Part shown: piece by piece, positions 56,117 through 64,000 of the stretch
Numbering within the stretch: position 1 is the first letter of the stretch
Layout: every line of letters begins with the position of its first letter
Assembly: GCA_027946555.1 (NCBI GenBank)
Contig: JAPEVC010000059.1
Location: forward strand, 100,931 to 164,930
Origin: Gnomoniopsis sp. IMI 355080
Taxonomy: Eukaryota > Ascomycota > Sordariomycetes > Diaporthales > Gnomoniaceae
Reading direction: 5' to 3'
Length of the DNA stretch: 64,000 nucleotides
Translations under genes and position numbers: made by a program
The notes under the pieces: generated by a model
Told to the model about the DNA's origin: nothing
Database searches by the model: none
What the model saw: only the letters and a program-made list of their open reading frames with translations

Positions 56117-56739
56117 GTGCAACTTGCTGCCCATGGCCCCTGTGCCCGTCCGCGACTCCGCGTCGCCTCCCCCATCCTGACCTTCGCCGCCGTCACCACC
56201 ACCACCCTCTCTGGCCTCGCCTCGCCTGCCGCGCTCTCGCCAGAGACGAAGACAGAAGAGACCGCCGCAGCTTGGGCCCGGGCGGATAAACTCGCCGCCG
56301 ACGCCACCGAGGCTAAGGAGGAGGCCAACACCCTGCCCGAGCAGTTCGAAATAAAAGAGAGAGAGGAGGTGGTGAACCAATTGGAGGCCGCTTCGAAATA
56401 AAAGAGAGAGAGGAGGTGATAAACCAACTGGAGGCCGCTTCGAAATAAAAGAGAGAGGAGGTGGTGAACCAATTGGAGGCCGCCACGGCCAAGGCCCGCG
56501 CCCTTGGCCTGGGCAAAAATGGTGGCAATGGTAGCAGCTCGACCTTGTTGTTTCCGGTTGGGGAGGGCGAGTTCTCTCTCGCTGACACTCCCACCCCTGA
56601 CGCCTTCAAGCTCCCCAACGCCCTCTATACTATCGCCGAATATGTGCGGCCACCTTTGCCGTCGTCTTTTATGGCCTTCATTGATGAATTCGGCTTAGTG
56701 ATCCAGATCAAGATTCCGGCTCGTCTTGCTGCTGCCTGA
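56117..56739 (+). pseudogene. Ala/Glu-rich ORF broken by a minisatellite
   Basis: A frame starting at 56117 (probable Ala-rich N-terminus, then EETAAAWARADKLAADATEA) is stopped by TAA inside the first repeat unit. After the repeats a second frame continues as REEVVNQLEAATAKARALGL and then STLLFPVGEGEFSLADTPTP to a stop at 56737. Because 47 is not a multiple of three, expansion of the repeat has put the two halves out of frame. I recognise no domain. It could instead be two exons whose intron contains the repeats, but no good splice sites were found. Confidence 0.35.
56345..56483. repeat. 47-bp minisatellite, three copies
   Basis: Units 56345-56391, 56392-56438 and 56439-56483 (47, 47 and 45 bp) each begin TTCGAAATAAAAGAGAG and end GGAGGCCGC. 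The third lacks one GA dinucleotide. Copies differ at only a few bases, so the expansion is recent. Confidence 0.92.
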
Positions 56740-57176
56740 GGCTTTTATGTCCGTCGTTGCTCTTCAATACCTCTGGCGAATCGAGGCCTATAGCAGCGGG
56801 CCATCATTGGGGTGGACAAGTGGATCCTCCCATTTCGAACCAGCGGAGGGATCATTGCTGGAACAAAAGCCTTCACGGGTGCGGCATAGAACAAGGGAGT
56901 GGTGATTGTGGGCATTGCTAGCCATACAGAAAAGCAGAGGCGAAGGCAAGGACACATCTCCACCATGAAGAAGAGGCAGCGAGTTGTAATATATGTATAG
57001 TTCGGATGAAATGAACAGGGCCATCGACTGCCGTCATTCACGTCACTTTTCGACAGAACAACAAACCTCTCTCTTTTTCAACTTCGTGACTCTGTCTATC
57101 TGTTCATGTCTCGTACTTCTATAACACACTTCACATTCACTCATGAGTTTTACGTTATGACGGTAGAGATGACGAC

Positions 57177-57774
57177 GTGCGGATGATCCACTCAAGCGAG
57201 CAGCTCAAGGAAGCGTACTACGAGGTTGGAAACCAATTCAAGCGACTCGTCCGTATGATCGCCCCTGCCTCTACCCGCTTTTCCTCCACCCTCTTCCCAA
57301 CCCTCTTGGTTGACGTTTGTTATAATCAAGTTATCACCAGACTTGATCTTTGCTATCCTTCCAGCAAGGACATGATTACCTTCGATCGCTTGAAGAAGAG
57401 CTTTGGGTTCGTTCCGCCACGCTGTCCCGGCGACTTATTGGTAAGAGCACCTTCTCCCTCTGCCCTCTCCCTCCACTCCCCCCGGGACTTTCCTCATAAC
57501 CAAGCAATCACCAGACCTTCTCTTTGTTATTCTTCCCAGCAAGGATATGATCGATTACGAGCGCCTGAAGGATAGTTTCCACAGTCGTTTCGCCACGCTT
57601 TCCAAAATGGTGATGGTGTCCCACCAGGTCCACGTGAAGAAGGCCCAGGAACAATACTGTTCCAACGTGGCGTTGCCTGAAGGTCAACGCAAAGTTGGGC
57701 GATCACACGTCCAAACTAGTCATCGTGCGGAACCGGTCATGGTCGAGAAACGTTGGACTGAGGAGGGTGGCTGA
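57177..57774 (+). other. Degenerate coding segment with duplicated exon-like unit
   Basis: Plus-strand frames read RMIHSSEQLKEAYYEVGNQF, then after an apparent TTCCAG acceptor KDMITFDRLKKSFG. After a GTAAGA donor and another TTCCCAG acceptor they read KDMIDYERLKDSFHSR. The two acceptor-plus-exon units (57324-57427 and 57498-57603) are copies of each other. The segment therefore looks like part of a spliced gene with a duplicated exon, or its remnant. No complete model could be built and no family is recognised. Confidence 0.35.
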
Positions 57775-58247
57775 CCATTGGAATAATGAGCACAATGAAA
57801 ACAAACCGTTCAAAACTCTACAAACCACCGTGAACCTCATGTGCAACTGTTTCCACGATGGAGACCTTCGTCGAGCAGCAAGCTCGATTCGAGCTCGACA
57901 GGGCCGCACTGTGAGATGAATATCACGCGTGGGCGCCTCGATGTTCATATAGCCACATCACGATGAATACAGCGGAGAATACACGGGATCAGGCTTGGAA
58001 ATAATCCAAATCCCCTTCACGGTAAGAATCGTGCATTCACAATACGTGAGCCACAGTGGCATCCTTGCGCCAGCGGCCGATCCTATATGAATACTTCCTC
58101 ACTTATCCTTTCCATTACAACTTTTACCTATGCTCTCACTTCGCTCTCCAAGGCACTGCTCGTCAAGTTCACTACCACTTTCTTCTAGATGAGATCAATA
58201 TACCGGATGACTTACTACAATTGATAATCCATTAGAAGTATTATATT

Positions 58248-58339
58248 CAGGGGGTGGGGTCGGAATGGCGTGCGGGGCCCTGATCCCTACAGGGGGTCCT
58301 TGCAACTTACATAATCAATCCCCTCGTACCCACGTACTA
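58248..58339 (-). repeat. Right arm of the inverted repeat
   Basis: Inverted partner of 54803-54895. Differences between arms are largely C/T or G/A transitions. The outer edge lies about 215 bp upstream of the tim8 start codon. Confidence 0.9.
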
Positions 58340-58553
58340 CTGCGTAGTATGCAGAGCTCTCGCGGCCGCGGCGAGGCAGGGATCCTATGTCGGAGACATT
58401 CCCATTGGCTAGCGCACCCAAAAATGGGAAAGAATTCTGAGTGTCTCTGACATCGCCTTGCGACGCCTTCAATTACTGCGATTTGTCTCTGTCCCTCTCT
58501 CGCGCGCGCTCGCTCTCAACACCAATCCTTCCTCCACTCCACACGTATAGAAA

Positions 58554-58885
58554 ATGGACACTCCAACTTTCGACCAATCCGACCTCGACCGGCTCAGCGT
58601 CAAGGACAAGCAGGAGCTTCAGCAATTCATTACAAATGAGCAGCAAAAGGCTCGCATCCAGCAGCGTATGCGCGCATCCACCCTGACTTTGGCCCCCTCT
58701 TGCACTGCTGATACAATTTGCGTACAGGAACACACGACCTGACTCAAACCTGCTGGAACAAGTGTGTGCCTGGCACAATCAAGAACAACACGCTGGACAA
58801 TGGCGAGCAGACATGCCTGGCGAACTGCGTCGACCGCTTCATGGATTTGAGCACGCTGGCTGTGAAGCATCTGCAGACTCGGTAG
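58554..58885 (+). CDS. tim8: Mitochondrial intermembrane-space chaperone Tim8
   Basis: Exons 58554-58665 and 58728-58885 join in phase across a 62-nt intron to 89 aa. The twin CX3C motifs are present (CWNKC and CLANC). They sit in the Tim8-specific context [20 protein letters not shown] and [18 protein letters not shown]. Small Tim proteins form hexamers with Tim13 that chaperone hydrophobic precursors across the intermembrane space to the TIM22 pathway. Import uses Mia40-driven oxidation of these Cys pairs. The N-terminal [19 protein letters not shown] helix is also typical. Confidence 0.95.
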
Positions 58886-59320
58886 ACGGGACATATTTCA
58901 GAGGCTGAATACTCAGACGGGCGCTGTGGTATATCAGAGTTTCTTGTTCTTGTGAAGGCACGGAAAAGCGCATGGAGACTGCCGTGATAATAAAGGAACC
59001 GACCTTGGGCAGCGCTGCAGCAAGTCCGAAGGAGGTCCAAGCTGCTCTTCTACAGCAGAAAACGAGTGGTTTCCCAGGCCGAGCAGCAGTAGTTTCACAG
59101 GGCAAAGCTAGTACACATCATCTACGAGTTCAAAAAGATGGATTGGCATGGGAGGACATGGACTTGTCAATTCATTCCATTGGTATAAAGTCCGTAGAAG
59201 CCCGTAGGCTTAAGAATCCTCCTTGACGCCTGCAGAATGCCTGAAAACCACTCCCTTTTTTTGATACCCATAGCCATCCCAAATCATCACCACATGCCCA
59301 TCATCCTTCCTGAAGAGCGC
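58886..59320. other. Tail-to-tail intergenic of tim8 and rpl25
   Basis: About 435 bp holding the two 3' UTRs. No gene is seen. Confidence 0.5.
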
Positions 59321-60182
59321 TTAGACGAGAGCCAGCTTGGTAGCGGCGATGTCGAGGGCGTCAACATCAGGGGTCAGGCGGGCGTAGGCCTTCTTGGAGC
59401 CGTCAGGGCTATCAACCAATGTCAGCAGCTGTCCAGTCGTTTCCTACTTCTTGCGTCATCAGATACATACCGGATCAGGGTGTTGATCTTGACGGTGTCG
59501 ATGTCGTAGAGCTTCTTCAGGGCAGCCTTAATCTGGGCCTTGTTGGCCTTGACATCGACAATGAAGACGAGGGTGTTGTTCTCCTCGATCTTCTTCATGG
59601 CGCTCTCAGTGTTGAGAGGGTGAATGATGATCTTGTGCTCATCAAGGCGGGGCTGGTGCTGGATGGCCTTGCGGAGGTACTTGGGGTCCCGGGCAAGAGT
59701 GAGGGTCTTGGGGCGGCGGAACGAGGTCGAGGTTCGGACCTTGGTCTTCTTGTGGGAGTGAACCTGTTGGGGAAATAGTATGATCAGCAAATTGTTCTTC
59801 AAGATTCGTGTCACTTATGTCGCAAGACACAGCCTATAGGTAGGTCACTTACACCCTTCAGCGCGGACTTAGACGCAGCCTTGGCCTGCTTGGAGCCGGC
59901 CTTGCCCTTGGAAGTACCTGATCATGAGAATGACGCATCAGCAATCGCCCTTTCTGCGATGAAAGAACTCGCAAAATCTGCTGCTGCTGGAATGCATCGC
60001 ATCGTCGCCTGAGGTTTGAGAATAGTCGAGGTCGGTCTCGTTTTGCCCATTGAAATTTTGGTCGAAACGGTCGACCTCTCCCCCTCAGGTTGGAAGCGCG
60101 CGCAACTTCATTTTTTCATCGAGTTCGATCTCAAACTGAGGGAAGGTTCTCAAGGTGTTGTACCTGTCTTGGAGGGAGCCAT
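59321..60182 (-). CDS. rpl25: 60S ribosomal protein uL23 (yeast Rpl25)
   Basis: Exons 60182-60164, 59917-59853, 59763-59471 and 59408-59321 join in phase to 154 aa. The introns are 246, 89 and 62 nt, and a long first intron near the start codon is common in fungal ribosomal-protein genes. The basic N-terminal extension ([20 protein letters not shown]) carries the nuclear import signal. The uL23 core reads [39 protein letters not shown] and [20 protein letters not shown]. The C-terminus ends [12 protein letters not shown]. uL23 binds domain III of 25S rRNA at the polypeptide exit tunnel and is a docking site for SRP and nascent-chain factors. Confidence 0.96.
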
Positions 60183-60464
60183 TTCGAATTCTCTGCGAGG
60201 AGTCTGCGTCGTTGAATTCGGGGTGTCGTGGTTGTCGAAGAGGTTGTCAGTCGCGAGGAGAGGAATCGGCTCGGGGAGAAAATTAATTTGGTAGATTTTC
60301 GAAGGCCCACCGCCAGTTTTCCAATTTCGCGCTAGCAGGTCCCGTGACAGGCGGGTAGTGAAGATTACATAAGCCACCCGCTTTCACGTCCACTTGAACG
60401 TCTTGGTCCAGTCAAACGTCAACTCTGACTCTTAGATTCTTCTACTCGACCAACGGAAGACATC
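60183..60464. promoter_or_regulatory. Bidirectional promoter between rpl25 and bmt2
   Basis: 282 bp separate the divergent start codons of a ribosomal protein and an rRNA methyltransferase. A shared promoter would couple two ribosome-biogenesis genes. No specific element could be assigned. Confidence 0.6.
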
Positions 60465-61376
60465 ATGGGAGTCAACAAGAAGAAGAAATCGAAGCTCAAA
60501 CTGACTGCTGGACGACCGCCAATCCTCCAGAAACCAAAATCCATCTCTAGGAAGGCCTCGCAATCGCTCATCAGTCAGATTCACACCCTAGAAAAGAGGA
60601 AGAAGCAAGCCGAGCGAGATGGCGACAAGGCCGCAGAGGCCAAGATTGCAGCAGAAATTGAGTCATTGGGAGGGATTGAAAAATATCAACAGGCCAGTCT
60701 TCAGGGGCAGAGGAACGACCGCGGAGGAGATAGTTCAAGAGTTCTCATGGAATGGCTCAAACCCGTTGAGTCTGAGCTGAAAGCCACGCTTTCCAGCAAT
60801 TCATCTCATCGCCTAAGGATGCTCGAAGTGGGAGCCCTCAGTACGACAAACGCTTGTTCACGTAGCGGCTTCTTCGATATACAACGGATCGATCTCAACA
60901 GCCAAGGCGACGGCATCCTTCAGCAAGATTTCATGGAACGGCCTCGACCCAAAGACGACACCGAACGTTTTGACATCATTAGCCTATCCTTGGTCCTCAA
61001 CTTTGTTCCGGAACCAGTGGGGCGTGGTGATATGCTCCTCCGAACTTTGGATTTCCTGCGCCTGCCGACGTGCCTCAGAGATGGGACGATGACAGCGCTG
61101 AAACCGTACTTCCCCAGCTTGTTTCTCGTCCTTCCAGCGCCTTGTGTCTCGAACTCTAGGTATCTCGATGACAACAAACTCAATTCCATCTTCACTTCTC
61201 TGGGTTACCAAGTAACACGAAAGAAGACGACCTTGAAGCTAGTCTATTACTTGCTCACACGAATCGCCGAGCCGCCGCCGTTGCTGGGCTCGGGCATGGC
61301 GTTTACCAAAAAGGAATTACGCTCCGGCGTATCAAGGAACAACTTTGCTATCGTACTCAAGGCGCCATCACGTTGA
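60465..61376 (+). CDS. bmt2: 25S rRNA adenine-N1 methyltransferase Bmt2
   Basis: A single exon of 303 aa, matching the yeast Bmt2 (YBR141C) family that makes m1A2142 in 25S rRNA. A lysine-rich N-terminus (KKKKSKLKL) suits nucleolar targeting. The AdoMet fold shows LRMLEVGALSTTNACS as motif I, DIQRIDLNSQGDGILQQDFM as the acidic-loop region, and FDIISLSLVLNFVPEPVGRG as the motif IV region. The C-terminal NNFAIVLK is typical. A coiled segment (residues about 40-75) precedes the catalytic domain. It is divergent from the uL23 gene. Confidence 0.94.
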   Translation: MGVNKKKKSKLKLTAGRPPILQKPKSISRKASQSLISQIHTLEKRKKQAERDGDKAAEAKIAAEIESLGGIEKYQQASLQGQRNDRGGDSSRVLMEWLKPVESELKATLSSNSSHRLRMLEVGALSTTNACSRSGFFDIQRIDLNSQGDGILQQDFMERPRPKDDTERFDIISLSLVLNFVPEPVGRGDMLLRTLDFLRLPTCLRDGTMTALKPYFPSLFLVLPAPCVSNSRYLDDNKLNSIFTSLGYQVTRKKTTLKLVYYLLTRIAEPPPLLGSGMAFTKKELRSGVSRNNFAIVLKAPSR

Positions 61377-63250
61377 GGCTGAAGATTGTGTCGCATAACA
61401 AAAGAGACAATGATTCCTCAGGGCATGAGTGCTCGTAGGCGAGTTCCTATGAGTTTTGGGGATGGATCTGGCACCTCCTTGACATTCCTACGACCCCAAG
61501 ACCCTTCATCTCATCTTCGCAAACACCTCTCGTTGTGAACGACAGCTCAGTCCAGGAAGTACAGGCTGAGGCTGGATCTGCACTGTCCGAATTTCCCGAC
61601 GGTTTGCCCGTTGCGCGCTTTCGATTTAACTTTCACATCCCAGCGAGTCAACACTATGCACCGGAATAGCTGCATCGCAAGATAAGTGCGAGTGTTTCCA
61701 GCGCTTCATCGTTGAGTTTCGGTGAGACAAACCTTCCGCGCGTCTACAGGCCCCTTGCCGTCGACACTCCACGTCGCTGATAGTCCTGCTCCCTCAGCCG
61801 CTAAAGTCTACCGGGGTCCGACATTCATCTTGCGATCTGTGAAGTCAAAGGATAGATATACTTCTATCCTATAACTCAGTCTACGGTTATATGTGAACGG
61901 ATGTTGTGCATGCCAACCGTTCGCCGGTTAGTTCGGGATTCAGGTCCAGATTCTTCACCTAGTCGAGTAGCCCATTTGCACAGGACTTCCAAGGACTTCC
62001 AAGAACTTGGCCAACAGCTCTCCAGAGCTGTTGAGGTTTGATTTTGTTTCTTGACAGCTGAGCAAATTGCCAAAACAGATCAATTGGCTCTACTTGAGAT
62101 GCTCTGCATAGCCAACACGTCATCCCTCATCATGGGCATAGTGAGGGCCAAGACGATTGGAGTTTAGATTTGTCCCTAGCCGAAGTACAGGGGGTCCGAG
62201 GGCCAAGTCTTATCACGAGGCCCTACCGAAATTGACATTGACGAAAGTCTGAACCCCAAGCGACGATGCGAAACGGAACGGAACTGATCAACACACCACC
62301 GGGGTGCAGAGTGAAAGTTTAGATATCCTTGCTTACCAGCCTCACATGGCGCGCATGAGCTCGACCGTGATGATATATTGGTCATTAGGCTTTGACCATA
62401 GATATTAATTCCCGAAAGCCATCTGGCGTGCGAGCCAACATTCGACGCAGGGGGTTGTTCGAGCGCGACCCTTCTTGCGGAATGACCAAGGTCTCGTCCT
62501 TCGGGTAATCCGCTTCTCATGCTCGAAGTTGATAGCCGTGCAGTGTACCGGCGGGATCCTGTTCGCGCTACCTGACACGTTGACAATGCGGGATCCCGCC
62601 CGGCGAGCCAGACGTTGGTGAACGGCGGATGAGGGCCCGGGCCAAAGTCTCGCTGACCGGGCACCAGAAGTAGACGCATTCGCAACAAGCACACGTTCGT
62701 CTCCGCATCGTCCGTAATGCAATCTTATATCAAACTTCCAGAAGAAGCAACATAGCAACGAGTCGGACCCAATTTCAATGCTGAGAGATCTCACGAAAAA
62801 GAGCTGTCCGTGCCCAATGCAGGTTGGCGCCATTGACAAATCGGCTCCGGTTGCCTGCACCAGCTGACCGGCGATCTCGTGGGGCCCAGGGTATTGGCAG
62901 AGGAGGGGAAGTAATTTCACGCCGTCATGCCGCGGGTTTGGTCACTGGTGATATTTGGTCCTGTCATCTTGGGTTTTGCCTAGAAACTTGTGGAAAGACC
63001 AAGGCGTGGTCATGATGAATAGCTTGATATTCGGCACTCGAGCCGACCTCGATTTGGGGGAGCCGCGCGTACCTTGATCAGCGCGGAATTCCGGCTATCA
63101 AGGTGAATATCAAGTCGCAGTCCAGCTCCAGTCTCCTATTGCTATGAGCAAAATGATGGGAACCTGTCTGCTACCATAAGCCTGCGCTGGTTATACGTCA
63201 GCTCAGCAACAAAGCAGAGCTTGTGTGCCCACGGCATAGTCAGCCGACCA
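61377..63250. other. Intergenic between bmt2 and utr4
   Basis: About 1.9 kb. Two overlapping minus-strand frames (62176-62694 and 62405-62920, each about 170 codons) have no domain or splice support and unusual composition, so they are not called. A short duplicated phrase (ACTTCCAAG) occurs at 61985-62005. Nothing else is recognised. Confidence 0.4.
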
Positions 63251-63877
63251 CTATAAGTCAATCTCGTCCAAGCTCCGAACGACCTTGTGCCTTTCCTCTA
63301 TGCCCTCGGGCAGCTCGCCATTGCCCGGTCTCTGCACCACAAAGCTCTTCATGCCCGCGGCCTTTGCGGCCTCAACCTCTCTCACATTATCACTCAGGAA
63401 TAGCCAAGCTCCCTCCGGAATCCCCTCATACTTCCCAGCGATCTTCTGATAGCTGCCCACTTCCTGCTTCAGACCCGCATTCACCGTGTCGAAGTAATCC
63501 GTTATCAACGACGTTAGGTCGTTCTGTGCCTCGTAGTCGGTGTGCTTAAACAGCAATTTTTGTGCGGGCACCGAGCCTGACGAATATATCATGATATCTA
63601 AGCCCGAGGCCTTCCAGGCGAGCAGCTTGGGTGGCACATCCGCGAAAAGCGGCGCCTTCAGCTCGCCCGTCGCATAGCCGTTCTCCCAGAGGTATCCCTG
63701 CAGGGCCTTGAGGTAAGCGATTTTGACATCGCGGCTCATTAGATCTGCTACATGCGCCTGGAGCGCCTCGGGCGAGGCGCGGTACTCTGGTGGGAAGGCA
63801 TCTTTATAGGGAGCGAACACAGGGTCGTTCCACTTCGATGCTAGAGTCAAAGGGAGGGCGCTGAGGGCGTAGGGAAA
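63251..63877 (-). CDS. utr4: Enolase-phosphatase E1 (Utr4), 5' exon outside window
   Basis: The exon at 63877-63251 (208 aa) begins FPYALSALPLTLASKWNDP right after a CTCAG acceptor and runs to the stop. It carries the HAD-phosphatase motif II region GLDIMIYSSGSVPAQKLLF, the lysine around QKIAGKYEGIPEGAWLFL, and motif IV in FLSDNVREVEAAKAAGM. The conserved start (DIEGTVCP, HAD motif I with the catalytic Asp) is missing. It must lie in exon 1 beyond base 64000, since the 123 bases to the right edge read as intron. E1 converts diketo-methylthiopentyl-phosphate to acireductone in the methionine salvage pathway, in cytoplasm and nucleus. Confidence 0.93.
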   Translation of the reverse strand, partial: FPYALSALPLTLASKWNDPVFAPYKDAFPPEYRASPEALQAHVADLMSRDVKIAYLKALQGYLWENGYATGELKAPLFADVPPKLLAWKASGLDIMIYSSGSVPAQKLLFKHTDYEAQNDLTSLITDYFDTVNAGLKQEVGSYQKIAGKYEGIPEGAWLFLSDNVREVEAAKAAGMKSFVVQRPGNGELPEGIEERHKVVRSLDEIDL

Positions 63878-64000
63878 CTGAGATGCGGAGGGTCAGTCTT
63901 GAGAACGCACAGATCACGTATGCGTGGTTTGAGAGCGAAGCTGCGGACAGCAAAGCTCTCCCGTGGAAAGCCATACTGCCTAACCCACCCACCCGACCAC

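Noticed and set aside
54803..58339. Calling the inverted-repeat segment a known transposon family
   Set aside because: No transposase, reverse transcriptase or helicase motif was recognised in any frame, and target-site duplications are not evident.
62176..62920. Two overlapping minus-strand ORFs of about 170 codons
   Set aside because: They overlap in different frames, have no recognisable motif, and neither shows flanking gene signals.

Overview
The window is nuclear DNA of a filamentous ascomycete (Pezizomycotina). Nearly every gene is split by short GT-AG introns of about 46-155 nt. The families are typical of that group: PTH11-like rhodopsin-fold receptors, HET, Clr5, UstYa, a bZIP/ankyrin (ToxE-like) regulator, CE5 cutinase-fold esterase, DUF7704, NAD-GDH and fungal Tim8. 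Nothing bacterial, no CRISPR and no rRNA genes are seen. Most gene models below were rebuilt by hand by joining exons whose phases fit and whose joined protein matches the family. The species cannot be fixed from this window.

Layout. (1) 0.5-10.1 kb is an accessory block of possible secondary-metabolism tailoring genes: a PTH11-like receptor, an IPNS-like 2-oxoglutarate/Fe(II) dioxygenase, a possible tiny secreted peptide, a UstYa-family oxidase with both HxxHC motifs, and a cytochrome P450 whose I-helix lacks the usual acid-alcohol pair. UstYa proteins are the hallmark of fungal RiPP (dikaritin) clusters, so this is the best candidate for an undescribed pathway, although no repeat-type precursor is evident. 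(2) 10.7-24.3 kb is a mosaic typical of fungal self/non-self and secreted-effector regions: two ankyrin proteins, a HET-domain protein, a secreted SET-domain protein whose catalytic tyrosine appears replaced by cysteine, a secreted Gly-rich/Cys-rich protein, a secreted NucA/NucB-type DNase, and two gene relics. (3) 25.2-30.4 kb has two divergent MFS transporters followed by a ToxE-like regulator (bZIP basic region plus ankyrin repeats). (4) 30.4-35.4 kb is AT-rich and gene-poor, holding a second intact PTH11-like gene and a broken HET-domain relic. (5) 35.4-44.1 kb has a large Clr5-domain protein, a tiny two-exon protein, an intron-containing tRNA-Leu, a CE5 esterase and an alpha/beta hydrolase.

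(6) 44.1-54.4 kb is mostly conserved sequence around NAD-dependent glutamate dehydrogenase, with long non-coding flanks and a four-helix DUF7704 protein. (7) 54.8-58.3 kb is bracketed by a 92-93 bp inverted repeat of about 89% identity. It contains a tRNA-Trp-like gene, a Lys/Asn low-complexity ORF, a 47-bp minisatellite that breaks an ORF, and an internally duplicated exon-like segment. It looks like a mobile or repeat-derived insertion. (8) 58.5-64 kb is core housekeeping: tim8, ribosomal protein uL23, the 25S rRNA methyltransferase bmt2, and the 3' exon of the methionine-salvage enzyme utr4, which runs off the right edge.
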